DNA of 64,000 nt from Bimuria novae-zelandiae CBS 107.79 (lineage: Eukaryota > Ascomycota > Dothideomycetes > Pleosporales > Didymosphaeriaceae), in the NCBI GenBank assembly GCA_010015655.1, contig ML976735.1, positions 265,144 to 329,143 on the forward strand. The letters run 5' to 3'. Positions 35,343 through 48,192 of this stretch are shown here, piece by piece. How positions within the stretch are numbered: the stretch's first letter is position 1; the number at the start of each line of letters is the position of its first letter. Under the pieces are notes generated by a model, which did no database searches, was not told the origin of the DNA, and worked only from the letters and a program-made list of their open reading frames with translations. A program made the position numbers and the translations under genes.

Positions 35343-37391
35343 CTAGATCTTCTCGGGCTCAGTGCCAGCCGGAACCTTCTTCTCGTCAGCAGCGAGGCTA
35401 GCACGCCTGTCAGCGGCAACGCTGAGGCGGCGCTCGACGTCCTCGGCCTGCTGGGGAGTGCCGAAGTGGCCGGTGGGCAGGATGTTGAGGTTGGTCTCCA
35501 TCTGATCGGTCTTGTAGTAGAAGGCGTAGAAGAGGATGCCGACAACGAAAGAGATGATGGTGACGGAGCCGTAGTTCCAGACCAGGTGGGGATCGTTGGT
35601 GAGCGGGGTGAAGGCCTGGGCAAGGGCGGCGGAGAAGGCAGTGGTGAAGCACTGCACACCCATAACCAGCGATCGCATGTTCTTGGGGGCCTTGGTGTAC
35701 GCGTACTCGAGGGTGGTGACGGAGGCGAAGATCTCAGAAATGGCGACGAGAACGTAGACACCAGTAACAGCCCAGACGTTGATGGGCGACTTGTAGTCAG
35801 GATCCTGAGTGTCATAGTAGCCGGAGGTCTTGTACACGTAGTACTGCAGGACGGTAGCCCACAACATGGCCATGCCACCGACGATGAAACCAGCAGTGAT
35901 CTTCTTGATGGGCGAGAAGTTGATCTTGTGCTTGCGGAGGAAGGGGTAGATGTACAGATCGAAGACTAGTGACATGTTATTGAACGGGTTCAGGCAGACA
36001 TTACGGGTTGAAACTTACTAGGAACAAGAACGATCAGGGTAATGGGGTCCATGTTCTGGAGGAGATCGTTGGGGGTTCCGTGCAGAGCCATAGTGGCGCA
36101 CATAGAGGTCAAGTTGTTGTCCATCTGGCGATATGCGAGCCAGTAGATAGGAACCCACATGAAGACACCGCAGGCACCGAAACCACGGCGGACTTCATCA
36201 ACCCAGGCGTCATCGAAGTTGTACCAAGAGGGCTTGTTGGCGCCGAGAGCGGAAGGCTTGACCTTCTCCCAACCGTCACCACTTCTCCAGTTCTTGAGCG
36301 TGGTGAGGGGGTTCGCCGACAATCCGTGCCCGAGAGACTTGACAAAGAGCTTCACGGCAGGGCCGAGCACACTTCCGGCAGGGGGAGTGAGCTTGTAGTG
36401 CTTTTTGCAGAGGATCAAGACAGGGACCGAGAGAAGGAAGAAGATCAGGGGAATTAAGAAGGCGAGGTAGAAACCGACGTAGCGTTCAGCGAAAACCATG
36501 CATAGCTGACCGATGAGGGCACCCCAGTTGATGAACCAGTAGAACCAGTTGTACACACGGGTCGCGGTAATGGCGGGGTCGACAATGACAAGCTCGCCGT
36601 TCTGCTCCTCGACGCGGAGCGGGTCCTCGGGAAGCTGTTCCATGATGAGCGGCGAGATATTGGGCTTGAAGGTACCAGTTCCGAAACCAGTGATGAGCAG
36701 ACCGAGAATGAAGACACCAAGAGAGGTCTTGGGCTTGTCCATGACAGAAGGCGCGGAGGAGACGACGAGGATGGTGTGACCAATTTCAGCAATGAGGACC
36801 GAGTAGAAGATGGTCTTGTAACGGCCGAGGTACTTGTCAGCGACCCAGGCACCGAAGAGCGGGCAGACGTAAACCCAGAAAGAGTTGAAGGTGGTCAGAG
36901 AGAAAGCGATCTGCTTGCCCAGGCCGAGGGCACCAGGCTGAGCTTCGCCGCTGTCGGGGTTGACGGCAGCACCAGTGCGGGTAGCGGTGCGGTTGCCGTG
37001 GGAGTCGAACTGGCCCTTGTTGATGAAGTTGGAGTAGACGACGACGGTGCCGTAGTACGACATGCGCTCGCACAGCTCGACGAATGCAATGGTGAAGATC
37101 TTCCAGGGAATCTTCTGAGGAACACGGCGCAGGGTGTGCATCTGCTCCTCAGTGGGGAAGTCATCGCGGTCGCTGCCAAGATAACTCTCCTGGAGAGTCG
37201 CCTTGCCCTCCGACATGAGGTAGGCGGGCGGCTGGTTCACATGAGCCTCAGGATGCTTGCGCTCCGGGTCTCCAGAGCCATCTATGAAAGCGCGATCCAA
37301 GGTGGTCGCTTGCTGGGCGGAGTCAGTACGCAACTCAGATACAAAGGGAAGGCACTCAACATACGATGACCGAGTCTTCACCGACAGGCAT
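35343..37391 (-). CDS. PTR2: PTR2-type proton-coupled oligopeptide transporter (POT family)
   Basis: Three exons: 37391..37365, 37312..36019 and 35965..35343; the product is 647 residues. Introns are 37313-37364 (52 bp, GTATGT, TACTGAC, CCAG) and 35966-36018 (53 bp, GTAAGT..CTAG). The first exon encodes only MPVGEDSVI; I chose this start because the frame upstream of the acceptor lacks conserved text. POT hallmarks are the E88-x-x-E91-R92 proton-coupling motif (FVELCERMSYYG), ADKYLGRYKTI (PTR signature 1) and FYWFINWGALIGQL (PTR signature 2). About twelve hydrophobic segments are visible, with a cytosolic loop after the sixth (KNWRSGDGWEKVKPSALG). It imports di- and tripeptides with protons at the plasma membrane; transcription is often nitrogen-regulated in fungi. 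The gene is intact. Confidence 0.94.
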
Positions 37392-39454
37392 AGTGGGCGC
37401 AACTTGTCACGGCAGGTGGTAAGTGAAGGAACCTGCAAGGGACGCTCAGAGCGAGTGAGATTGACGAGCAGAGAAACTGTCGAGGGCAGGCGCTGGCATT
37501 TGAGGGGAAGCAATATGCGTTTATCTGGGCGAGACGAACGGCACCCCGGTCGTCAACTTCCCAAAGTGGTAGGAACGGCCTGACCACAACACGGAGCGCT
37601 AGGGCGATAAAGGAAGGCGTGTAGAAGGCCTCGAACGCCACAGAGAAGAATGATACGGCGGTTGTATTGGCCACTATCGCATCCTCCGTCGAGGATCGCA
37701 CTCGTAGCTGATGAGCGTTGGCGTCAGCACCGAGGTTTGTGTCTGCATCGCGTCCCATTGGCCTCGCGCGCCTTCCAATTGCCTTGGCTGTCTTTCGGTT
37801 GACGCCCCGACGCCAAAACGACGACAAAGATTTGCGACTGATACGGCATTGTTCCATGGGGGGGGGGGGGGGGGGGGGATTGTGCTGCCACTGACTGGCC
37901 TTATTCCCCATTGGCCCGGTGTGCGGTATGCCCATGGAGTCGTGCGATAGCGCAATTCGCACGGTGTTGTTAGTGCGCTGCTTTGCGCTGCTTGCAAATG
38001 CTTGGCAATGCTCGGTCGTTCCGCTACCTGGCTGGGAAGGAGGAAGGCAAGGGCCCGCACACGCGACCGCACCGCGCCCGCCCACCACCACCACCGCCCC
38101 TCGCCGCTTGGAACTGTTACATCCGCGGCCCCTCTCCGCTGCAGCTGGCTAGCTATATTTACATGCCAGCTCTTCTGAACGCTCCATCGCGACTGGTTCC
38201 AGATGCTGGCTGGCTGTTCGCGGCCTGTTTGCCCGTTATCAGCGACATACCGCGCGCCTGTCAGATCAGGCCTGATCACCGTCTCTTTGTCGCTTACTGC
38301 GAAAACCGCTGATATCGGCTACAGCGAGGGATTCACCAGTCTGCACATCGGCGCTCCTTCTATGGCCCAAAAGCACGCCTAGGCGCTACAGAGAGAAGCC
38401 TTACTTCTTAGCTCGGTATCACGCTTGTCGTTCTTGGATTGGTCTCTGGAAAAACCCACACGCTCTGCGAGTCTGCTTGCAGCCACTCCATCACCGTCCC
38501 GCCCTCGGTTGTCGGCCAGTGTCGGCACCAGCGCTCTGGAACGGCATCGAGGCGGCATGAACGAGACATTGCAGGTCCCAGGATGCAGCCAGACCTCACT
38601 CGCGGATTCGCTTGTGTGCAGTTTGCGGTTTGTTGAATGAGTCGCTACTGCTGTGCCGCACTGCCGGCACGGCCACGACCAATATGCATGCTTTGGGAAG
38701 GTAGGAGGATTCAGATTGCGATTTGGGATCCAGGCTGCGGCATAGTCTATCTCTTCGCTGCTATCACGCACTTCGCAATCGCTATGGTGTGTACTCTGGC
38801 TCCCAGTTTTTGCTTCCACCAGGCAGGGGTTAGAAAGGTCCCTACGCCCGGCAGACTTTGGGCACCCAGCTCGAAGGCTGCAGCCACGACGCACTCGCAT
38901 GGTACGCCAGAGCAGCAACGCAGTAACCACCGTCTGCACGCGACACTGTCAGTGCGAGCACCACGATCCGGAGAAACTGGGGAGCCGAGCTGCACCCCAG
39001 GACCCTGAGGATGCAGAACATCGCCTCAAAAGGAAACTGTGACTAACTTTTTGCTCTGTGCCTGGACTAACCGAGTCCACCAAAAAAGCACTCAGGAGCT
39101 ACAGTACGCTGGTTGCTTATAGGGCGCTTTTTATGCCTTTACTTTCTCTGCACGTTCCTCTGCGGACAACCACCCTCTGCGCGCTTCGTCAATATCGACT
39201 ATTGCCAGGCTTCTGAAACACAGTGGCGTTCCAACAGGACGGCTCAAGAAATCGCCAATTCCATATTATACGACACGGCGCATGCTTAAGCAGTTCCTCG
39301 CCGTTTGGAATTCTCATCATGTCCGTTCGTGCTCTCTCGATCTGATCGGTGCTGTCGATACCGTGGTGAATCGAAGCAGATAATCCATTTGCTGTGTGAT
39401 ACAGCGACCAGGGAGGCAGGCCCATGGGACGTGGGTACTCTTCCTGATATCTCT
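37392..39454. other. Intergenic region with a 21-G homopolymer
   Basis: About 2 kb upstream of the peptide transporter. An uninterrupted run of 21 G lies at 37858-37878. Long frames on both strands (for example 38379-38939 minus) have no protein-like character. No gene supported. Confidence 0.45.
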
Positions 39455-40573
39455 TCACTCCCAAGGTATGGCCGAGGACATTATTCTTTCGAGAGCGGTG
39501 TCTTCTTGATGCAGCAGGTCAGCGAACGCGCCGGTCGTCTCATCGTATGGTGTGGCGCCATCTATGTCGAACTCGATGTTCGGTATCGACAGAGGGAGCA
39601 GCGTACGTAAATCTGGCACAAGCAGCTTTGACGCATCGTTGACGTCGGCTCTGTACCCGTTTATCAGGCGGAATGAGATATTGACCAGCCTCAGCTTCTC
39701 AAAATCTCGCTGCCCACTAGCTTGCAGGACTGGCTCACCGTTACCACACAAATATGTCTGGGGCGTGATGACGAGCTCCTCCAGTGTGCGGGTGTGTTTC
39801 TTCAACTCCTCGAACAGCTCGACGCATCATCCTCCACACTGGTCGAGCGGTCAGGACAATCCCAATGGCGAAGCGCTGCATTAAGATGGCTCTTATTGTA
39901 CCTAGAAGTTGCCGGATTGCGCCACTCTAGCACAAGATGCTGGAGAACAGGATGTCGCACCACCGGGACCACTTCCCTAAGCTGCATAAACTGCACGTCG
40001 TTGGATACATATTCCACTTCTCCAACATGTACAGCCTGCCGAAGACCGTCGCCCCTTGCCGCACTCACGAGCGGGAACATAGCGATGGAGTCTGTGCCGG
40101 TATACTCGCGCCACTGAGCGTCGCTCTCGCTTCCACACAGAACCTCTTCCACATTAGGACAGAGACACTACATCCACTGTGCGTTCTTACCGAGTATTGT
40201 TACAGTGCGCCCTTCTGCTGCTGTTTTCATCGCGTTTCTCTGTTGCTATGTGTCGCATGATCTGTTCAGGTCGATAACGACGATAAAAGAACCCTGAGTA
40301 CACCACACATTCCCAAATTCGCAAACTGCTCTTTGAACTTGTGTTGATCCAGCAGGCCAATTTCTTCGCCAGGCTCGCCGTCTTCGTTCTCCTGTGTCCC
40401 ATCCTCGTGCCCAATTAAAGTTTTCTCCTTAATCAGCTTATCTTCGTTCTGTTTTGCCTGGCTCTCGTCGTCAGCTATTTCATCCTCGTCCTCGAATTCA
40501 CTGTCGTTCTCATCTCGTCCTCTTCCACGTCATCCTCATCAACATCGATACCGTATAACTCATTCTCGTTCAT
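39455..40573 (-). pseudogene. Broken gene with acidic N-terminus and LRR/F-box-like C-terminus
   Basis: From an ATG at 40573 the minus strand reads MNENELYGIDVDEDDVEEDE, then needs a frame change near 40510 to continue as ENDSEFEDEDEIADDESQAK, and so on to about 40270. A second readable part (40152-39805) contains LREVVPVVRHPVLQHLVLEW, and after another frame change near 39810-39825 it continues as LFEELKKHTRTLEELVITPQ, ending at 39455 (SSAIPWE). The repeated L-x-x-L spacing resembles the leucine-rich part of fungal F-box proteins. Either several short introns were missed or the gene has at least two frameshifts. No F-box motif is seen. Confidence 0.4.
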
Positions 40574-43097
40574 TTTGTATATATTCTCCCCACGCCATTC
40601 TTCACGAGTCGCCATCACGGTAATGCGCGGTAAAGGGTGGTCTAACGAGCGCTGCGAAGGTCTTTTACGCGGCTTTCACATTCCGGGGGGATATGTTAGG
40701 CGGTAATCGTCGTGGTACACCATGTATCGGACGAAGCGGCGACTCTGTGACCCGGGAATGACGCTAGGTGCGAGATGATCTCAAGGGCCAGCGCAGAAGG
40801 GAGGGCAGGGAAGGCGGGGAGGGCTGGGCAAAGCGGCGCTTGTATCGGCAGACGATAGTAGTAAAGGAATGGAAGAATGGGAAGAAATAGTGCTTTATTC
40901 GCGCATCATGCGAAGACGTTGGTCATAAAAGCTTGGAAACGCGGTGAGGACGGACGAAGATGAGGCTTGTGAGGTGTGGGCGTGTGGGGGCCGAAACCGA
41001 GACGGAAAAAGAACCCCACCGCACCAATGCATCGCGGACTCCTGCAAGCTTTTTAGCATAAGCTTCAGGATAAGCCTTACATTCGCTTTCTCTGTACCTG
41101 CGAATCGATATGCGATTCCTTGTTGGGATTTGCGAGAGAGCACAGCGTGTCTTGTGCCAGCGCAAAAGTCCAGGGTCCAAATGCCCGGGTGCGAAATCCT
41201 GGAGCTGAAACTGCGCTGCACACGCCTCGTCATGCCTGCACTCTTCAGGCAGATTGTTTCGCACGTGCTAGGCAGTAACGTAGGGGTGGTGTTGAGGTGC
41301 TTTGACGAGTGGTTGTTGGTCGTCATGCCTGCGGTCGGATTAGAGCTGAACTATGCCTCATAAACCGGGAGAATATTTCAGGGTTTGGGGTTAAAGCGAC
41401 GTACTGGGTCGAGGGAAGGACGTCGACGTTGGAAGGTCTTGTTTTGTTTGTGCTATGTGTGAGGGCTGGGGACTGGTTTGGGCGCATGAGGGAAGGCATG
41501 GATGCTTTGGGAGAGATTCCGTTTGGTAGTGTACGTTTCTATGGGCCACGGTGAGTGAGGGGAGGGGATCGAGAGTGACCAGGCCGGAGAAGGAAGAGTT
41601 GGAGGGAGAGGGTTTGGTAGTATTTCTAACATGGATGAAAGGCGTCTAAGATATATATAGTAAGGGCATGACAGGTTCGTTCGCGTTTTCGAAGGGTGAA
41701 GCTTTTGTGGAAGGGAAGGGTGGATGAAGGGCCCGGTGGCCATGCAGGATGTAGCTGTACTGCACTGCGACATACGTGATTGTGTTGATTCGCGGCGAGC
41801 ATTTGGCGGTCCGTAGATGATACGGCACTGAGGCGTTGCTGGCTGATTAGCGGTTTAGGGCTTGACGACATTTGGTGAGTTGATCCTTCCAGTTCTAGGC
41901 AGGGATCGAGGTGCAGGTGCAGTGGAAGTTAATGATTTGACGAGGTCTCAATGTTAGGTTGTAGAGTGGGCAAAATCTATAGGACGCGCGCTGAGGACAC
42001 CACAAGAAGCTACGCGCGATCAATGCATTTCCAGGCATAGGTGCGGTGCGTTGGTCTGTAAGAGCACGATTTGTCCACGTAGTAGATAGCTCTAGATCAA
42101 GGGTAGCAGAAGTTGGGTTCGCGGTTGTAAGGATGGATTGGGGCGGAAATACACAAGGCAAAGCTCTGCGTGGTACGTTTGACAAGCCTAAAGATTGAAT
42201 GCAGACAACTGACTACCGGGTGGGGGCTTGTTTCTCCGTCTAAATTAAGCTATGCTTGATGTATGCTAGTTTGTGATGTGAAAATCCAGGGATTTGGCAT
42301 TGAGGTATAGCGGCGGACGGCTAGAGTGTCCGGCCTGGAGGGAAATCCAGGAGTGGTTCTCATCATGGAATGACAGTGCTCTGGGAAAGGGCGATATGGG
42401 CTTTACAGCGAGTATCGGGGACAATTCTGGCTGCTGTTCATGTAGACCTCGCAGATTAACATGCATTTGCTCCTTTCTTTAGCCTTTGCTGCTTTTGATT
42501 GACTGTAGTTGTTGTGTTCCGGGTTGTCTCGTAATTTAACACAGGAAGCCACCAGCTGTAGCAAATTAAGCTGTTATAAAGTGCACTCGCATGGTATAAG
42601 ATTACTTACCAGACTACGACGTATGTCATTGATTAAGATTTACTTGGTAATTGCTGGATATATTTTTTCAGCGTTGGCCATTGCAGTGAACGATTAGTGT
42701 ACCGGTATGGGACGCTTATCTCTATCGGGTGCATCAAACGAGTATTATCGAGTATGATCTGTTTCAACGGGCAGTGAATGCTCTTATGTACGAACTAGCG
42801 CTATTGAGTCGTAGCTGAGACTCGCCCTACCTATATAACACCGCCTGCCCGCATAGTACGACCCTCTCCACACGCACCTTTGTTGACGACCACACTCAAC
42901 ACGTACCACTTTCACTCGACTCTCTAGAATTATACGGCTATATGCACATCCAAGCTCAAAGAATTCCTAACCATCCTGTTTGGTTCCCACTCTCCCCACT
43001 AAGGTGTGTATTATTGCCTTTCAAAGATTTACACTCCGCGATACAATCACTGACACCAAATCTTTCAGAACCCATCCACAGCCTACTCGTCTCAATC
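40574..43097. other. Long intergenic region with one weak minus-strand coding hint
   Basis: About 2.5 kb without a supported gene. On the minus strand at 41264-40923 a frame reads NNLPEECRHDEACAAQFQLQ and later RRYRESECKAYPEAYAKKLA, which looks like protein. The upstream part of this frame has a TAG (near 41276) and no usable start, so it may be a relic or an exon with missed splice sites. The rest appears non-coding. Confidence 0.35.
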
Positions 43098-44208
43098 ATG
43101 CCAGTAGACATCTTGAAAAGAGTCAAGAAGGACAGGACGGCCCTGGCGCGCCGAATCTTCGATGCGTACAACAAATTACGCAACACTGTCGAAACCTGCG
43201 AGCCTGTCATTCGAAGCCGGTGGATTGCACTGTCTCTTCCACAGAGACAAGCGCTTTTGAAATCAGTCAAGCCTGACACACCGAAGTACCATAGGCCGGA
43301 TATAGAGGCCTATTTTAGAGGCAACACGACCAATGCGAATATCTTCAGGGTGCCTTACATCAACTTGGAGGATGCTGTGAAGAATATCTCCATGCTGGAT
43401 TTCGTTCGCGCCCGAGGGCGCCAAGCTCTACTGGCAAAACCAAGACCCCGCCATCAAGGTTGTGGGTCACGTCATGCAGCTCCATAGGCAAACCGATGCG
43501 GAGTCGTATGGCAAGTTGATCCAATACAATATTGGCCACGATGATGAGCAAATGCTGGGTTACTTGCAGCGCGCATTCCTTCCCCTTGGGCACCGTCTCC
43601 AGGTTATGAAAATTCAGGTTTTCATCTTGGAATTCTCGGTGAAGTTTTGCGAAATCATCCAAGGTCGTATTACGGACTTTACTGGAGCCAAAGCAGTCCA
43701 ACCAGCTCTTGTGCCGGTCGCGACTCCACAGGAAGATTTACTGGGAAAGATCGCCACCAAAGCATCGTATCGGAAACCCTCGATTGAGATTCTCTCTCGG
43801 CTAAATGAGCTCATCAAGTGCGAACGAGACTCCAAAGAAGACCAGATCTGGGCCATACGCGAGGACGCCGGCACCTTTTTCGTTAGACTGATGGACGAGA
43901 CCGAGCACATCTGGAAAACCGCGCGCGATTATAATGGTGAACTCTTCCTGCGGCCCCAGAAGCATAACAAAGCCGACTCGAACTGGGCAGCTGTCGCCGG
44001 ATTGTTTGCCAAAGACACGTATATGGATTTCGCCTATTTCGACGAGTTGGTCAAACAGACCGGCGAGTTCACGGTTTTGATCCAGGCTTACGACCCAGCA
44101 GACTGGCAAAGCACAGAGATACTACAGGAGATAGTGGACGCTCACGCACGGCTGAGCTTGCTGCACCGTGCGATGGAGCAGGACAGCGCATGCAACAGTC
44201 GGTATTAC

Positions 44209-44933
44209 TGACCGTACTTTACGGTCCGTAATTGGCTTTGGGCCGTACGTACCTTAGTGGGGTGCCCACCGTACTAGGCACCGTACTGTACTAACTTTTA
44301 ACCCGTAATATAGCTGTACGGAACCTTTTTTAAATTATGTAAAAATATTAAGTGGTTATAGAGTTATATAGCTTTAAAGTTACTAGTTTTTTTTTTAATT
44401 TAATTAGTAAAAAGCAGCGTATAACGCGAACCGGCGTATTACGCGCACGGACACGATAATAGGTAAAAGTAGGTTAAACGCGATATCCTGTTATTTATAA
44501 GATAGCTATAAATTCCCTCCTCATATTAGTAACTTTATATAGCTATAAACGTTCTTTCTTCTCTACTAAATATATAATTACGTGTAATTATAATTTTTTA
44601 GCTCTAAAAACTATTAAGGCCTGCTAGCTATAAAAGAATTAGCTAAAAGAAGGTGCTATACCTAACTACCTTATAAAGTTAACTATTTAAATAAATAATA
44701 AGGAGAGAGCTACTAATGCGGTTTATAGTAATAATAATATTTTAAATTTTTTAAAACATATCCTTGATACTAGCCCTCCTTCCTAATTAGAAAATTTATA
44801 TATACTACAGGCCGTATAAACCTCTAAAATAAACTATATAGTAATTTTATAGTACTATACTAACCCCCTAGCCGTAGCGTACGTACCGTAATAACTAGCA
44901 ATCGTAACGTAACCGTAGTAGGGTCGAACCGTC
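44209..44933. mobile_element. 725-bp AT-rich insert, possibly a non-autonomous hAT-like element
   Basis: It splits a reading frame that resumes precisely on the other side. Flanks GGTATTAC (44201-44208) and CGTATTAT (44934-44941) look like a mutated 8-bp duplication, the hAT size. The two ends are rich in short CCGTA/TACGG motifs in opposite orientation but give no clean TIR. The interior is TpA-rich (RIP) and shows no protein. Confidence 0.5.
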
Positions 44934-45646
44934 CGTATTATCTGCTGTTGCAAGCGCTAGAGCAGGAAATGGTCCAGCAGGTCCGACGGGGTCTAGCAAT
45001 TTCTCCTCCGCTTCGTAATAAGATCAAGGTCACGATCGGGATCCATCCTAAGACTAGTAGTGAGTTCGTCAATGGAGTAAAGGCAGTCAGCAAAGATCCA
45101 GCAGTGACGAGCCTCATGAAGCTGTTCCCAACACTCTTCAATTCCTAGAACGCACTCGATTGTCCGATGAATATTCTCACAGATGCGCTAGATCACCTAA
45201 TTGAAGCCGATCCTGCTGTCAAAGAGCTGATCTCTCCATGGGTAGCCTGGCGATTATCGAACCTATCCCTCATCGCAGAATACCTGCATCAGCTGAATCG
45301 CCTTCATCCTTGGACAGAAAAAGCTTCACTTGAAGCTTTGATTCAGAAGGAAGAATTCAGTCAAGAGCTGAAGGCTCGTTTTGGAGATCGCTGGGACATG
45401 ACAGACGAATCCGTTGGCCAGCAACCGACACTGGACCAACTTGTTGATCCCAATGACGAGAAATTTGAATACCCTACCCATAAGAATCCCAACGAGCAGG
45501 TCGTCACTGCAGGTCGCCAAGTTGAGGCAAATCTGGACAGGTTCTGGGAGAAGTTCAACCTTCGAGTACAGACCAGCCATGGGCAAAGGTTCCAAGACCT
45601 CGTGGCTGACTCATTGGATCCAAATCGGAGTATTTATCGGACGCCA

Positions 45647-45810
45647 GCGTGGGGCGAGCCCAGTCCTACTGAACCGTGGATTGAGCCGAGCCCTACTGAG
45701 GCGTAGGTGGAGCTCAATCTTGCTGAGCAGCTGGTAGAGCCTAGCCCTACTGAGCAGTTGGCTGAGCCCGCACCTACTGAGCCGCGGGTTGAACCCAACC
45801 ATACTAACCC
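45647..45810 (+). repeat. 27-bp coding tandem repeat (9-residue EPSPTE units)
   Basis: Five to six degenerate units read EPSPTEPWI, EPSPTEA*V, ELNLAEQLV, EPSPTEQLA, EPAPTEPRV, EPNHTN. It lies in the disordered linker of the relic gene; one unit contains a stop at 45704. Confidence 0.75.
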
Positions 45811-46215
45811 ACCGTGCCTAGTCATCCGGCTGGTAGGAGTGCCTCCCCACCAGGAGACGAACGGAGGAGAAGTTTCGCGGCAAGGAGGTGCATAAACAAA
45901 CGCTATTCATCCAATCAATTATCCCGCCGAGTAGAATTTCGATGATCGTCCAGAGCCAGGTGCCAAACACACCGGAATCTCACCAGTCTTCACTATTGAC
46001 AAGCGAGCCAGAGAGGTTTTCGAGGCGCTCTTCCATACTCCGACGACTCGCAACCAGCACCATCCTGGCGAAGTCCGGTGGACGGAGTTCCAACCTGCAA
46101 TGGCACAAGTAGGCTTCTCTAGTTGTAAGCTGAGAGGGTCCATATGGAACTTTGTCCGGCGAGACGACGATGGACGAGGGAAATTGGAGATTAATCTTTG
46201 TAAAGCGAAAAAGAG

Positions 46216-46332
46216 TGTTGAGGCAATCGTTGTTGATTGAGTAGCTTCTCTATGGAGCTATATACTGTGTGGATCACGTGCATGGTCCGCACGTACGCGG
46301 GTGGCCCAAGCTCTATACTGAACCGTCACACA
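46216..46332 (-). repeat. 3' LTR of the minus-strand Copia
   Basis: TG..CA bounded, 117 bp, adjacent to the purine tract on the side of the element body. Its insertion truncates the fungal family relic. Confidence 0.6.
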
Positions 46333-48192
46333 CCCCCTCAGCTTCATGTCGATCGAGAGGTGAAGCTAAAATCTTACTTAATTAAGTAACTAAATATATA
46401 AAATTACTATTACTCTTAACGCTACCTTAGAGGGGCTACGCGATATTAATAAAGTAAAACTATTAAATAAACTCTTAATATTTAGCTTTAAAGAGGACTT
46501 TAGTATGCCTGTTAGTAGCTATCTTATTTATAGAGACCTATTTAATAATAAGTTACTAAGCCTCTACCTCTTATTAGATATATATCTAATAGATATTAAT
46601 GTATTAAATCTTCATTAATAATTCCTACTATTTATTAATTATTATAATAGATCTTAGGCATTATACCTAAGTTAAATAAAATTCTATTAAAGAAGTAAAG
46701 TTGCTTTACTATCTATAACCTAATAAAAAAATTAAAAGTAACTTTAATTTAGTTGTAGACTTAGTAACTATGCGCTAGATAGTAGCCTTCTAGTTAATAA
46801 TTATCTTATTAAAAAAAGTGTTATTTTGATAAGCTTTAGTAAATTTCTTAATTATTAGCGTATAATGCGTCTAATATACTGAGGCAAAAAAATTATAGTA
46901 GCTCTAATTATTAAAAATAACTTTAATAACGTAGTATTAAGTTACTAGCAAGTATTGCTAGACGCGTTATACAGCTATAATATATAATTACTCTAAGTTA
47001 GTAAGATAGTAAATAAGGATAACGTAGCTTTAAGTAACGTTAGGCAACGTCTAGTAAGTAATATAAGTAAAATATCCTATAAGTTCCTAATATGACTTTA
47101 TAAGTTAAACGTCTGTCTTCTTAATTAACTTATTAAGAAAGTTAATATTAAGCAGAAAGTTTGGTTTTTTACTTGCTATCTATAAACTATACTTGTTATA
47201 AACTTTATTAGTATATATATCTTAAATAAGCTAGATCTTCTTTTTCTAGTAATTATAGACAACGTAGACGCCTAGGAACCAGAACAGGTCTCCTATAGCC
47301 TTAGGTCCAAATTAGTCCTATAGCCAGTTTTTAAATTCTTAATATAAATAAGTATGTATTAGGTAATACGCTATAATAATATTATTAACGTAAATATATA
47401 GTATAAGCTAATTATCAATATATAAATATAAAAAGCCTTTAATGCGCTTAAGTCCTAGTATCTTAGCTACGACTTAGAATATATTATATTATAAGAGTAG
47501 CGCGTTTTTTAAGCTATAGAGGGCGTAAAGCACCTTTAGAAGCTTAATATTTACTTCTTTTAATATACTAAGAGTCTTAGCGTATAGCTTTTAATTAAGT
47601 ATAAAATTAAAGAAAGCGTTAAGTACGTTATATTATTTTAGCTTTAAGCTAAAGTAGTTAGTAATTATAATAATTACTTAAAAGGTGTAAGCGGCGAGGA
47701 TAGTAGTATAGATATTACTAAACTACTTTTATAGGTCTGTACATGTAATAAGTTTAGCTTTATACTTATAAAAATGATTATTTTTATTAGACTTATATAT
47801 AAATACTTATATAAGTAAGATTACCTTAACACCTGAAGCCTGCGCAGTTTAATATATTACTAAGGTCTTATAAAAGTAGTTTTTACTTTAAACCTTTTAA
47901 TACTTATGCTTGAGGACTTTTATAAACTTAGCGCTATATAAATATAACTTTAACTAGCTAATATATTTTAGGGTAGGGGGTAACTAGCATTAATAGATTT
48001 AAAAGTTATCTATTTTTACGTTACTAGTAATTATTATTATAGTAAAGGTATATAGGTAATTAGTAACGTATTAAGCTTCTAATTAAATTAAGTAAGTTTA
48101 TAGGCTGCCTAAGTTTACTAGCTTTTAAACGCGCTTTATATTAACTACGTTATCTTATAGGATATTTAGATCTTAATGATATAAAGTATTAT

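Larger units (their letters stand above)
43098..46215 (+). pseudogene. Relic of a large fungal protein family of unknown function, disrupted and truncated
   Basis: From the ATG at 43098 the text runs MPVDILKRVKKDRTALARRI, then PYINLEDAVKNISMLDFVRA, a pattern I associate with a common ascomycete hypothetical-protein family. Breaks, in order: frame change near 43425; a 0.7-kb insert at about 44209-44933 exactly between codons for SRY and YLLLQALEQE; a TAG at 45146; a TAG at 45704 inside 9-residue repeats (EPSPTE type); a frame change between about 45890 and 45970; and truncation by a Copia LTR at 46216. The last readable part (FTIDKRAREVFEALFHTP, then GEVRWTEFQPAMAQVGFSS) corresponds to the family's C-terminal conserved domain. 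Several stops fit Gln-to-stop changes at CpA sites. Function of the family is unknown to me. Confidence 0.72.

Noticed and set aside
38379..38939. 186-codon minus-strand frame upstream of PTR2
   Set aside because: No conserved motif, overlapping frames on both strands of similar length; looks non-coding.
46216..46243. C-terminal end of the fungal family relic reading to a TGA after 46216
   Set aside because: These codons lie in the Copia LTR; the apparent C-terminus is read-through into the transposon.
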